Below are positions 39,623 to 51,079 of a stretch of DNA of 64,000 bases, in pieces. Origin of the DNA: Anisodus tanguticus. Taxonomy: Eukaryota > Streptophyta > Magnoliopsida > Solanales > Solanaceae. The notes beneath the pieces are model-generated. The model was not told the origin of the DNA and searched no databases. It saw only the letters and a program-made list of their open reading frames with translations. Every line of letters begins with the position of its first letter. Within the stretch, counting starts at the first letter, position 1. The position numbers and the translations under genes are program-made. Where the stretch lies: assembly GCA_034509755.1 (NCBI GenBank), contig CM067553.1, positions 47,062,110 to 47,126,109 on the forward strand, in the 5' to 3' direction.

Positions 39623-42276
39623 CCGAACACCGAATGAGAAATGAAAAGGAAAAAATAGAACATAGCAGTACTTATTGTTTGTCAACTCCTGAAGTTAAAC
39701 AATGTTGGACTTAATTCTTTTGTTTAATCAAGTATGCTTAGCCACCAAATTTGCAGCCTCCTTTATAATTTAATGTCTTAATCTCTCATTTCATGTACAA
39801 CTCATGAATATATTATATGTTGGGTATAGGATTTCAATGGAAGATTTGTGATAAGATGTGTTCCTCATACATCATATGCAATAATACCAAAAGCGAGTTT
39901 CCTATCTTCTTGCCAAGGAAAATGGCCCATTATTTTTCTTAATTTTCTTTTTTCTACTTTTTCCTTTTTCTCTTGAATATTGACATTGTCTCTACATGTT
40001 TATATATTATTTCTTGATCAAGATGTATTTACCCTAAAGAAGAATTTAGTAGTCTTTTGAACAATATTTAAATTGAAGTTGGAAAAAAAAACATAGTATC
40101 TAAAGTTGAAGTAGAACAAAAAAGATTGTGAAAGTTGGAGCATGAACATCACTCTGAAAAAGATTGAGAAAACTGAGATCTATTAGTGGAAACTGTTTTT
40201 TTTTAAACTTGAAATACATCTTCAAATCAATATTTCAATTTCACTTGAAGTTCAAATACTTGACTCAACACGAAGTTTAGGGAAAAACAGAGCCTTTTGA
40301 AGATGAGTCTTAAACATATCATATTTGTGTTGTTATAAATTTTGAAACTTGTGATTTTAAATATATCATACCTTTTGCTTGATTATAAAAGCTTCTTATT
40401 AGGAATAAAATGAAAATTTTAAAGTTAAATTATTTTTACGTATAAAAAAATATTATTCTTTTCTACACAGACTAATAAGAAAATAATATATGATATTATT
40501 AACCATGGCTAAGGTCAATATGGTATAAGAAAAAGACTTAATTGTCATTATTAAAAAACTTATGTCATGTGGTTACAATTAAGTAGACTACCTAAAAAAA
40601 AAAAAAAAAATGTCAGCAAAGGCATGAATAGGCAGACATCATGTGAGTTATTTATGGGAATATTAGCAGCTCTCTCACACAAAAGCACGACAAATTATAA
40701 GATATATACACTTAACTGTCCTTGGCAATATAATTAAAGAGGTCAGAATTCAGAAAGGGACTGAATTCAAAATTTTATAGTAAGGTGGTACTGTTATTAT
40801 TTTGCTTCTATCAATTTCCTTTCCTCTTATTGCAATCAGTCCATTAATTATAGATTGAAGTAATATATAAACACTATACTATAAAAAAAAATAGATTGCG
40901 ACAAATAAATTTCCCTGCTAAACAGAAAAAATTGTTGTTAATTCTATTTAGCGATAAATTAGTATGAATTATCAAAAAAATCATGTTTAGTGATGGGTAT
41001 TTAGCAACAAATTAGAGAAAAAATCATAGCTAATTCATATTTTTTAAGTGATTAGTTTTCGGACGTATATTCCATGCTAAATAGAATAAATGTTTACTAC
41101 AATAAATGTGCAATGAATTGCATATAAATGTAAGCTCAAACGAATGGATAATGATATTAGTTGACTGATATTTATTATCATTTGTAAAGTATAATGATAT
41201 TACAGAATTTCTATCGAATGAGTTTGAAAAGTAAAGTTCGACTTATTACTTCAATTATGTAATTCTTGTAATATATCAAGTATTTAATTTGGACAATAAC
41301 TTCTTATTTTATATGTCAACAACACATAAATTATATGTGAGTTTGAGGAATATCGGCTATGGTTACAAATACTTCAAGTCTTAAATTTTTTGCCTTATTT
41401 TAAAAAAATTATAGTCTCCTCTTTTTTACAGTTGCGTACATATTAAAAAGTTATTATCGAATGAAAGTGGTGTTTTGCAGAAATTGTACCTAAATTTGAT
41501 CAATGTATGTCTTCTTTAGGATGAGTAGTAGATCAGTGTCAATTTCATGTTGCACACCTAAATACAAACAATAATTATTTGAGATAGAGATAATACAATT
41601 GTTGAGCTTTAATTGATGTATATAAAGCATAATTATATGTAGCAGAGTTAATAATTAAAGGATCAGTTGAGTTAATAAAAAAAACACATACAAATAAAAA
41701 ATTAATACTTTTAATGATATTCGAACTTCTATTTAGCAGAGTCCTCTGTGACTAATTAATCATTGATGAAAGACTAACAAACATCTAATGTTATTCGAAA
41801 CTTCATACTACTAGAGGGGTTAGAGATAAGGGTGGATCTATTTGTTGAAGTTACGGGTTCGATAAGATTTTTTAATTTTGATCTAAATAATATATTTGTG
41901 TTAAGAAATTTACTTAATATCTATGAATAATCTATTATGAACTCAATTATTATCATATATTAAAATTCAAAATTCATAAACTTAAATGCTGGATTCACCT
42001 CTAGTAAGAGATGAACTGAGTGGATCTGAAGTTCTAAACTAGAATGCAGGGGATGATTTAGAGGCCTGATTACAGATTCACGTAAACTCAGTCGTAACTT
42101 TTGCCAAGATTCAGTATATATTAAGAAATTTACTAAATATTTTTAAATATTTGATTACAAATTCAATTATTATTATAGTATTAAGTTAAAATAATTATAA
42201 AAATTTATAAATTTTAAATTCTGAATGACGTAGCCTGAGAGATTTACTCACATGCAATGACGGTAAATTATGAGTG
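39623..42276. other. AT-rich intergenic region
   Basis: No supported gene in about 2.6 kb. It contains poly-A near 40596 and a possible hAT-type MITE at 41826-42004. A second related degenerate copy lies around 42078-42230 (shared TTAAGAAATTTACT). Short GCTAAATAG-like motifs near 40900-41090 may be relics of another DNA element. Confidence 0.5.
41826..42004. mobile_element. hAT-type MITE
   Basis: Left end AAGGGTGGATCT and right end GGATTCACCTCTAG are roughly inverted. The interior shares TGTTAAGAAATTTACTTAAT with the split MITE family at 33699/37037. Confidence 0.45.
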
Positions 42277-42325
42277 TCTTTTTTAAAGTAGGATACATGA
42301 GTTTGTCCACAAGTTCAAAGAAAAC
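42277..42325. repeat. 49-bp direct repeat flanking a SINE-like insert, left copy
   Basis: Begins TCTTTTTTAAAGTAGGATAC and ends TCAAAGAAAAC. The same 49 bases occur at 42609-42657 with one mismatch. Confidence 0.9.
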
Positions 42326-42608
42326 TCTTTTTTTTTTTTGATAATCCAGGTTTCCAGGTTTGCGCCTGACTACTTCACTGGTATTACCCAGACGTCCTGG
42401 AGGTAATAGCATCGGTCCTTCAACACTATTACCAGGTAAATCGCGGGATGTGCTCCGGTGGCCAGTTTTCTGGGAGCGTACAACTGATCAATGAGACAAG
42501 GTCAAATTCCCCAACATGCAGAGTTTCTTCGTGCTTGCGGGGAATCGAACCCACGCTGTTCCATGCCAGAGCGCCTTATAGCGCCCAGGCTTTGCCACTG
42601 GACTAAAC
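42326..42608 (-). mobile_element. tRNA-derived SINE-like insert, minus strand
   Basis: A 283-bp insert. On the minus strand it begins with a tRNA-like head (GGCAAAGCCTGGGCGC, then GGTTCGATTCCCC, a perfect B box) and ends in a poly-A tail (poly-T on plus). The body contains TGGCCACCGGAGCACATCCC. Family not named. Confidence 0.75.
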
Positions 42609-42657
42609 TCTTTTTTAAAGTAGGATACATGAGTTTCTCCACAAGTTCAAAGAAAAC
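42609..42657. repeat. 49-bp direct repeat flanking a SINE-like insert, right copy
   Basis: Partner of 42277-42325. If a target duplication, it is far longer than the usual 5-20 bp of SINEs. Confidence 0.9.
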
Positions 42658-42990
42658 ACAATATGTTATCATTAGTTGCAACAGAGTATTTGATACACCA
42701 TAGTTTTGGTAAGATTTCAGTTTCTATGATGCAACCTTATCAACTGCCATGTACACTTCTGAGTTTCATCACTTTGCATGCATATGAATATCTGATGATG
42801 AGCTTTCCATAACTGTCAGCAGGACCCAATTTCTTGTCTTTTCTTAGACCAGACAAAAAAAAAGGGATGAACCATAAAATTCGTTGATAATCAATGGCTA
42901 AACAACTCGCCACTAATGATTTTTTTCGGATAATTAGTCGTTAAATAGAATTAGTCACAAATTTTTATTGTGTTATTGATAGAATGAATG

Positions 42991-44385
42991 TTAACGAGCT
43001 ACCTTTTCTCGAACAAAGTGAATGTCCATCTCGATATGTTTAGTGTATTGGTGCTGAATCAGATTACCAGAAAGGTAGATGACACTAACATTATCACAAT
43101 ACACCAAGGTAGCTTTTTGAATAGGACAATGAAGCTCTAAAAGAAGATTACGTAACCAACTGGATTCAGACACCACATTGGCTACCCCTCGATACTCGGT
43201 CTCTGCACTAGAGCGGGACAACGTTGACTGGCGTTTTACAGACCAGGAGACCAAGTTATTGTCAAGGAACATACAATAGCCATACGTAGAGCGTCTAGTG
43301 TCTGGACAGCCACCCCAATCAACATCTGTATACGAGACAAGTGTAGACGTCGATGACGGATATAAATGCAAGCCATAGTCAAGTGTCTCCTGGATGTACC
43401 GAATAATGCGTTTGAGCGCATTCATGTGCTCAACCTTGGGAGCATGCATAAAAAAACACACATGTTGTACGTCATATGTAATATCTGGTCTCATGAACGT
43501 AAGATAATGAAGGGCTCCTGCAAGACTGCGATATCGGGTCGGATCCTCGTAAGGGGAGCCAGTCGCAACCCCCAATTTGGGTTTAGTATCAACTGGAGTG
43601 GAAGTGGACATACAGGATGACATCTCAGCCCTCTCAATGATCTCAGCTACATACTTCCTCTGTGATAAGAACAACACACCTGCATAACGAGTGACAACAA
43701 TCCCCAAAAAGTAACTCAAGGCCACCAAGTCTTTCATAGTAAACTCAAAACTGAGCATTGTCATGATAGACTGGCGTAATGTATCAGAAGAGGCGATCAA
43801 GATAATACCATCCACATATAATAGAATATAAGCCAAGGAAGAACCACGACAATATATGAACAATGAATTATCAGACCTGCTGTGAGAGAACCCAATAGTC
43901 GAAACATAGTCTACAAACCTCTTATACCAAGCCCGTGGGGACTGCTTAAGCCCATACAATGACTTCTTTAACAAACATACATGATGAGGGAATTTGGGAT
44001 CCCTAAACCCCAAGGGCTGATGCATATAGACTGTCTCCTTGATATCACTATGTAAGAAAGCATTCTTCACATCTAACTGATGAATGGGCCATGCTTTCGA
44101 AAGAGCCAAGCTGAGCATAGTGCGAATGGTAGCCGGCTTGACCACCGGACTAAACGTCTCCCCACAATCCATACCAACCTGCTGAGTCTTACCATCACCG
44201 ACAAGACGAGCCCTATGTCTCGCAAAAGAACCGTCAGAATTGTCCTTATGAGCAAAAATCCACATAGATCGAATAATATTAACACCAGATGGACGGGGCA
44301 CCAACTCCCACGTCTTATTATCAATAAGAGCATTATATTCGTCGGTCGTAGCAATTTTCCAATTTGGGTCATTTAAAGCAGACAC
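42991..44385 (-). pseudogene. Copia A reverse transcriptase-RNase H (catalytic residue lost)
   Basis: A 464-codon open frame. RT motifs include TWELVPRP, AFLHSDIKETVYM, LLKKSLYGLKQSPRAW and the active-site position YVDG (residues 190-193), where the second Asp of YVDD is Gly (codon 43807-43809). The C-terminal RNase H part carries YTDVDWGG, SSAETEYRG and YCDN. The frame ends where the element is truncated. Enzymatically dead by inference. Confidence 0.9.
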
Positions 44386-44423
44386 ATGATTATGGGGTAA
44401 GGGTGATTTAAGAACATTCGAAT

Positions 44424-45926
44424 TTAAATTAAAATGTCTTTTTGATTTAAAAACACCTCGTTGACTATGAGTGATCGGTTTATGACTTGGGGGAAATTGG
44501 GTGGATTTCGGGAACTATCATGACACATGACGGACTGGCCAGCATGTAGTGGGCCTGCTGGCCCAACACGAAAATCAGAGGAGCTCGTTACTGGAACAGT
44601 GGCGGTAATGGGCTGTTTATCTGGCCCATTTACCGTCACTGGCCCAGTTACGGGACTGAACTCAGCGGCTAGAACAATAACTGGTGATGGAACAGTGGGG
44701 CTAGCGGGTAGTGGGCCCGCTGGTAGATTTGGGGTGCGGGACACGTCCGAAAATGGTGGATAATATACGGGAATATATCATCATCCAAAAAATTATACGA
44801 ACTAGGCACTGGATTTAGTAACCTTAGCAAACGAAAATTGGGATTCATCAAAAATTACATGATGACTAATGATGATTTTATTAGATGATAAGTCAAAACA
44901 TTTGTAACCACGGTGATTTGACGGAAAACACAAAAATACACAAGGGGTATACCGAGCCTGAAGTTTGTTAATTATGGTGGACAGAAAGAGTGGATAACAC
45001 AAGCACCCAAAGACCCTAAGATGGGAATACGAAGGAGTCTTATTATATAAAATTTGAAGAGGTGACGAATATGTCAAACCTTTGGAAGGAAGAACGTTAA
45101 GAAGATATGTAGCCATTTGTAGTGCATGATGCCAAAAATAAGGGAGTACGGAAGCATGAATCAATAGAGTTCTGACAGTGTTATTAATGGTACGAATTTT
45201 ACGTTCGGCTTTCCCATTTTGTGAAGACGTATGAGGACAAGAAAAATAAAAATTGATCCCATTATTAGCACAAAATTCCCGAAACACCCCATTATCATAT
45301 TCTTTTCCATTATCACATTGAATATTTTTTATTTTTCGTTCGAATTGGGTTTTAATGAATGCTCTAAATTTTAACAAAGTGGAAAAAACTTGAGATTTTT
45401 TCGCTATCGGAAAAATCTATAAAAATTTAGAATAATCATCCAAAAATAAAACATAATAATAATGACTCAAAGAACTGAGAACATGAGATGTCCACAAATC
45501 GCTATGAATAATATCAAATGGCATTAAAGTATGAGAATTAGAGTCTTCAAATGGCAACCTAACAATTTTTTCTAACGAGCAAGATTGACAATTCGGAGTA
45601 CTACGCGTATCCTTACAAGAAATAAAATTATTTTTATCTAAGGAAGACAAAATAGATGACCCCGGATGACATAGACGATCATGCCACAAGGAAGGGGTAA
45701 GAGTTGCAAAAATTGATGGCAAGACTTGACTCGAAAGACCGGAACGCGGCGTGATAGGATATAGATCTCCCCTACTATCACACTTTATGAGAGGACTCCC
45801 CGTCTTGAAATCCTTCACAGAAAACCTAAACGGATTAAATTCAATAGAAACAAAATTATCAGTGGTGAATTTATGGACGGACACCAAATTTTTAATAAAT
45901 TTAGGAGCGTGAATGGTATTTTTCAA
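44424..45926 (-). pseudogene. Copia A integrase region and linker (stops and frameshifts)
   Basis: 45926-45417 holds the pre-integrase/zinc region (SLWHDRLCHPG and CQSC) and the first catalytic Asp (IIHSDLW). A TAG near 45417 replaces a Trp codon position. 45377-44802 continues with CDNGKEYDNG, SSQNGKAERKIRTINN (third acid present) and the C-terminal part to the HHVIF motif. 44851-44424 is a Pro-rich linker to RT containing PAGPLPASP. Frame breaks separate the pieces. Confidence 0.8.
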
Positions 45927-46129
45927 AATAAGGGGCGGATGGGGGGATACAACATTTTATAACCATAACCACGAATTAAAATTGAATTACCATTATCAAC
46001 AATTATGCCACGAGGGCTGCTCAAATTGGAATAAGACGAGAGAATACCTGGTTCGGATGTCATGTGGGTAGTGGCTCCGGTGTCCGTGTACCAATTTGGG
46101 TCCGGTGGATTTAATCCAAGCGTGTGCAT
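45923..46129 (-). pseudogene. Copia A protease fragment
   Basis: Contains WYTDTGATTHM, the copia aspartic protease active site (DTGA), and IIVDNGNSI. It overlaps the end of the gag frame in another frame and is cut by a frame change near 45930. Confidence 0.8.
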
Positions 46130-47208
46130 CGCAACTTCAATGTTGATTTATGTGGGACCTGCTGCATGGTGGGCCTGCAGAGGCCGAGGCCCAAGAACAC
46201 TGCCCTGCTGCCCCGGCCCATAACCTGGTCTGAAACACGAGACTGGACCCGAGAAACTGGGCCTGGGCTGTTGATAATTATGGGCCCAGTTTCCCGAGAA
46301 ATACCCCTGAAAACAGCCATTGTTTGGCTGGCCCAATTCCACTGCATAGGGGCCCACTGCTGGGCCCAAGATTGTTGTTGCTGCTGACTGACCCGAGGGC
46401 CACCACCTCCACCACCACTGTTCCGACTGCCACCCATGTTGCAGTCGCAATTTTTGCCATTATTTTTTCTATTCTGACCCCTTTTACGTCCACCGTTGTT
46501 GCAGTTTTGACCCGAGTTGTTGGAACCGAAAGGGGGGAAATTAGACTCAGTCATCATGACTACGGTACTAGCACCGGTAGCCGCTTTCTTGGACAAGTCG
46601 GCTTCATCGAGCGTAAGCATAGAACGAGTTTGATAAAATTGCGGAAGAGGGCTGCTCTGACGAAGAAGCGTGCCAACACCACTATATGCCTCAGAAAGGC
46701 CTGCAACCATATGAAGGACAAGGCGGTCGTTGGTAACTGGCGCACCAACGTTGTAGAGTTGGTCCGTCAATTCCTTCAACCTTTTGCAATATGCTGAAAC
46801 TTTAGGGAAATCTTTCATATTGACGTGGGAGAATTCCAGCTCCAAGGTAACAACACGAGAATATTGATTATCTTGGAATATATCACGTACTCTATTCCAA
46901 GCCGTCATCGCCGTAGCGTCTGGTTCGATAATCGTCTGCAATAGGTCGATAAAAATAGTGGAATAAATCCACTGAAAAACAGTAGCATCAAGCGTCGTCC
47001 ATAACTTAGGATCATCCTCGTGTTTTGGCACTGTTGTATCCGTAGGAGCCGCGGGGATAATGTGATGGAGGATTTGATACGAGCGTGCATGAACTTTGAA
47101 CAGTTCGGCCCATGTCGCATATTGAACGTTTTCTATTTCAAGAATGATAGGGATGTGATTCTTGATATTAGAAATAGCAAGGGCAGGGTGAAACGTGTTC
47201 TTAGCCAT
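46111..47208 (-). pseudogene. Copia A gag
   Basis: From Met 47208 (MAKNTFHPALAIS). It has the copia gag domain (UBN2-type; ATWAELFKVHAR, DDPKLWTTLDATV, FSHVNMKDF, YCKRLKELTDQL), followed by a Gly/Asn/Gln-rich tail without a CCHC knuckle that I can see. Its frame runs out of register with protease near 46130. The longer frame to 47328 begins in the leader and is not preferred. Confidence 0.82.
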
Positions 47209-47363
47209 AATAGAAACGCAAGACGTGATGTAGGGATTTGGAAGAAAAAATTGGGAAGAGAAAAATAATTTCCGGGCAAGGAAACCGAGGAAGGGAGCTC
47301 GGAACCGGGTTGTTTGGACGGAAAACATTTGGGAGAAAATATTAACTTAGACTTCTGATACCA

Positions 47364-47598
47364 TGAAAGAAATAATTCCTTGATTATTCTCATTAATGAA
47401 AGTGTATATATACAAATTACAATTCTCCATAATAGAAAACTTATTCCTATTCTAAACTCAAAACTCTATTCTAGTAGTACAAGACTCCTATAATTATGGT
47501 AAGTGTACAACATTAATTATGGTAATATTTATACTAGAAGGAAGATAAAACCGTGACTAATATTTACCTATTACTTATATACACGGTATATTTAACCA
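47364..47598 (-). repeat. 5' LTR of copia A
   Basis: About 235 bp, from TGAAAGAAATAATTCC at 47364 to TATTTAACCA at 47598 (plus strand). The first 170 bp match the LTRs of copia B. The far end differs from B and is nearer to copia C (ACACGGTATAT). The outer boundary is approximate. Confidence 0.65.
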
Positions 47599-48072
47599 TT
47601 TAGTGACAGTATTTATTTGATGTTAATTTTTTTAATACATTTTAACACCAAAAAGGACAGGAAAAAAGAGATGCCATTATATTGCAGGTCCATGAAGGCC
47701 ACACATCACATGACATTATATAGGGGCATGTGTTTAAACATGCATGTTCGTTTTTCTCTTTTATAACTTCATATGTATGTAATTTCGAATGCCAAGATAT
47801 AATAAGTGCGTAAGACATTTCGGTTAGTTATAAATAATGCAATTTGGAAATAGAACTAATACTGATCAACTTTCTGCAAACTTAAAAGGTCATAAATGAC
47901 CAAGGTGATATAATAATAATGATTATAGATTTTCCTTCAAACTTAAAGGGGCCATTGTGGAAAAATATTATTTTATTTTCTAAATAATTGATGGTAATAT
48001 AAGAGAGAGCGCATGTCGGTCTGCCGATATATAAGTATTAGGCCCACCATTATATACGTCAGTTGTCAAGTA
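47599..48072. other. Spacer between copia A and copia B
   Basis: AT-rich sequence with no supported gene. Confidence 0.5.
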
Positions 48073-48367
48073 TGATTTGGTAATTCCTTAATTATTTTTA
48101 TTAATAAAAAAGTATATATATAATTTACAATTTTTCATAATAGAAAATCTATTCTTATTCTAATCTCAAAACCCTATTCTAGTAGTATAAGAACTCTATA
48201 ATTATGGTAAGTGTACAATATTAATTAATGTAATATTTACTCTAAAATAATACAACACACATATACCATAAATCAGCCCAAATCGTGGGCAGTATATTTA
48301 CAATTACCGAGACCATATTCATACGATATACATATGTATATCGTGTATATCGTATGTATCTTTAACA
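48073..48367 (-). repeat. 3' LTR of copia B
   Basis: Plus strand starts TGATTTGGTAATTCC and ends ATCTTTAACA. Contains the perfect palindrome GATATACATATGTATATC at 48325-48342. Confidence 0.88.
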
Positions 48368-49631
48368 CACCCCCGCGGTCATAGCGGGCGGTCTTCGTAC
48401 GCTGAGACTGTCCCTAAAATCTTCAAAAAAGACAGAGGGAAGACCCTTTGTAAAGATGTCTGCAATTTGATACCTGGAAGGGACATGGCAGACGTGTACT
48501 TGTCCAAGAGGTACCTTTTCGCGAACAAAGTGAATGTCCATCTCGATATGTTTCGTGCGTTGGTGCTGAACCAGATTACCAGAAAGGTAGATGACACTAA
48601 CATTATCACAATAAACCAAGATAACTTTCTGAATAGGACAATGAAGCTCCAAAAGAAGATTACGTAGCCAACAGGATTCAGAGACCACATTGGCTACCCA
48701 TCGATACTCGGCCTCTGCACTAGAGCGGGACAATGTCGACTGACGCTTTGCAGACCAGGAGACCAAGTTATTACCAAGAAATATGCAATAGCCGGATATG
48801 GAACGTCTGGTATCCGGACAACTACCCCAATTTGGGTTTAGTATCAACTGGAGTGGAAGTGGACATACAAGATGACATCCCAGCCCTCTCAATGATCTCA
48901 GCTGCATACTTCCTCTGTGATAAGAACAACCCACCTGCATGACGAGTGACAACAATCCCCAAAAAGTAACTCAAGGCCCCCAAGTCTTTCATAGCAAACT
49001 CAGAACTGAGCATTGTCATGATAGACTGGCGTAATGCATCAGAAGAGGCGGTCAAGATAATATCATCCACATATAATAGAATATAAGCCAAGGAAGAACC
49101 GCGATGATAAATGAACAATGAATTATCAGACCCGCTGTGAGAGAACCCAATAGTCGAAACATAGTCTACAAACCTCTTATACCAAGCCGGTGGGGACTGC
49201 TTAAGCCCATACAAGGACTTCTTTAACAAACAGGCATGATGAGGGTATTTGGGATCCCTAAACCCCAAGGGCTGATGCATATAGACTGTCTCCTTGAGAT
49301 CACTATGTAAGAAATCATTCTTCACATATAACTGATGAATGGGCCATGCTTTCGAAAGAGCCAAGCTGAGTACAGTGCGAATGGTAGCTGGCTTGACCAC
49401 CAGACTAAACGTCTCCCCACAATCCACACCAACCTGCTGAGTCTTACCATCACCGATAAGACAAGCCTTATGCCTTGCAAAAGAACCGTCAGAATTGTCC
49501 TTATGAGCAAAAATTCACATAGACCGAATAATATTAACACCAGAGGAACGCGACACCAACTCCCACGTCTCATTATCAATAAGAGCATTATGTTCGTCGG
49601 TCATAGCCAATTTTCAATTTGGGTCATTTAA
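48368..49631 (-). pseudogene. Copia B RT-RNase H remnant
   Basis: The upstream part (49631-48830) includes RT motifs and an intact YVDD. The downstream part (to 48368) includes RNase H (SSAEAEYR, YCDN) and ends FEDFRDSLSVR. A 257-bp deletion at the CCCCAAT junction (48825-48831) joins them out of frame; several other stops are present. Confidence 0.85.
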
Positions 49632-49751
49632 GGTGGACACGGGGTTACGGGGTGGAGGGGATTTAAGAACATTAGAATTTAAATTAAAATGTCTTTTTGG
49701 TTTAAAATACCTCATTGACTACGAGTGACCGGTCTGTGACTCGGGGGAGAA

Positions 49752-50624
49752 TTAGGTGAATTTTGGGAAATTTTGGGACACGTGACGGACTGGCCAGCAG
49801 GCAGTGGGCCTGCTGGACGACGACGCAGGTGTACCAACGTTGCGGAGTTGGTCCACCAATTCTTTCAACCTTTTGCAATATGCTGAAACGTTTGGGAAAT
49901 TTTCCATATTAACGTGGGAAAATTCCTGCTCAAGGGTAACAACTCTGGAATTTCGATTATCTTGGAATATGTCACGCAGCCTATCCCAAGAAGCCATCGC
50001 CGTAGATTCCGGGTCAATAATCGTCTGCAACAGGTCGGTAGAGATAGTGGAGAAAATCCTCTGAAGGACGGTGGCATCAAGAGTCGTCCACAACTTAGGA
50101 TCATCATCGCGTTTAGGCACCTATGTGTCCTCAGGAGCCGCGGGGATTATGTGATGGATGACTTGATGCGAACGTGCGTGAATTTTGAACAGTTCGGCCC
50201 ACGTCACATATTGGACGTTTTCTATTTCAAGAATAAGAGGGATGTGATTCTTGATGTTAGAAACTGTAAGGACAGGGTGAAACGTGTCTTGGAATATGTC
50301 ACGCAGCCTATCCCAAGAAGCCATCGCCGTAGATTCCGGGTCAATAATCGTCTGCAACAGGTCGGTAGAGATAGTGGAGAAAATCCTCTGAAGGACGGTG
50401 GCATCAAGAGTCGTCCACAACTTAGGATCATCATCGCGTTTAGGCACCTATGTGTCCTCAGGAGCCGCGGGGATTATGTGATGGATGACTTGATGCGAAC
50501 GTGCGTGAATTTTGAACAGTTCGGCCCACGTCACATATTGGACGTTTTCTATTTCAAGAATAAGAGGGATGTGATTCTTGATGTTAGAAACTGTAAGGAC
50601 AGGGTGAAACGTGTTCTTTTTCAT
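49752..50624 (-). pseudogene. Copia B gag remnant with 327-bp tandem duplication
   Basis: From the ATG at 50624 the gag start is readable (FHPVLTVSNIKNH), but it hits a stop (TAG at 50448 region, after PAAPEDT). The DDPKLWTTLDATV part occurs twice because of the duplication at 49961-50614. The end is fused at about 49817 to the linker that normally precedes RT. Confidence 0.8.
49961..50614. repeat. Perfect 327-bp tandem duplication in copia B gag
   Basis: Units 49961-50287 and 50288-50614 appear identical by eye. 327 is a multiple of three, which explains a long antisense open frame (49914-50705) here. Confidence 0.95.
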
Positions 50625-50784
50625 AATAGCAACTCAAGACGTGATGTAGGGATTGTGGAAGAAAATTTGGGAAAAGAAAGAAACACTGTCGGGCACAGAA
50701 ACTGAGGGAAGGGAGGGCTCGGAAACCGAGAGAAGGTGGACGGAATTTTGTGGAGAAAAATATTAACCTAGACTTCTGATACCA

Positions 50785-51079
50785 TGAAAGAAATAATCCC
50801 TTGATTATTTTTATTAATGAAAGAGTATATATACAATTTACAATTTTCCATAATAGAAAACTATTCATATTCTAATCTCAAATCCCTATATTAGTAGTAC
50901 AAGCATCCTATAATTATGGTAAGTATACAATACTAATTAATGTAATATTTATCCTAAAATAATACAACAAACATATACCATAAATCAGCCCAAACCATGG
51001 GCTGTATATTTACAATTACCGAGACCATGTTCATATGATATACACGTGTATATCGTGTATATCGTATGTATCTTTAACA
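50785..51079 (-). repeat. 5' LTR of copia B
   Basis: Plus strand TGAAAGAAATAATCCC to ATCTTTAACA, 295 bp. Contains GATATACACGTGTATATC (51037-51054), a perfect palindrome with a CACGTG G-box core. Confidence 0.9.

Larger units (their letters stand above)
42993..47598 (-). mobile_element. Ty1/copia element A, 3'-truncated
   Basis: On the minus strand: 5' LTR (47364-47598), initiator-Met-type primer site TGGTATCAGAAG at 47352-47363, gag, protease, integrase, RT and part of RNase H. The element stops at 42993 within RNase H; the end of pol, the polypurine tract and the 3' LTR are missing. The order protease-integrase-RT is diagnostic of Ty1/copia. It belongs to the same family as elements B and C. 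Confidence 0.9.
48073..51079 (-). mobile_element. Ty1/copia element B, internally deleted
   Basis: Two 295-bp LTRs (48073-48367, 50785-51079) on the minus strand, primer site at 50771-50784 and polypurine run CGCGGGGGTG next to the 3' LTR. Only about half of the internal region is present. Protease and integrase are missing, RT/RNase H has lost 257 bp, and gag has a 327-bp tandem duplication. No matching target duplication is seen, so the ends may have been altered. Confidence 0.88.

Noticed and set aside
42520..42600. tRNA-like sequence with a perfect B box
   Set aside because: It is the head of a SINE-like insert with a poly-A tail, and cannot be folded into a complete tRNA by my reading.
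49914..50705. 263-codon plus-strand frame
   Set aside because: Antisense to copia gag; it stays open because the 327-bp duplication is a multiple of three.
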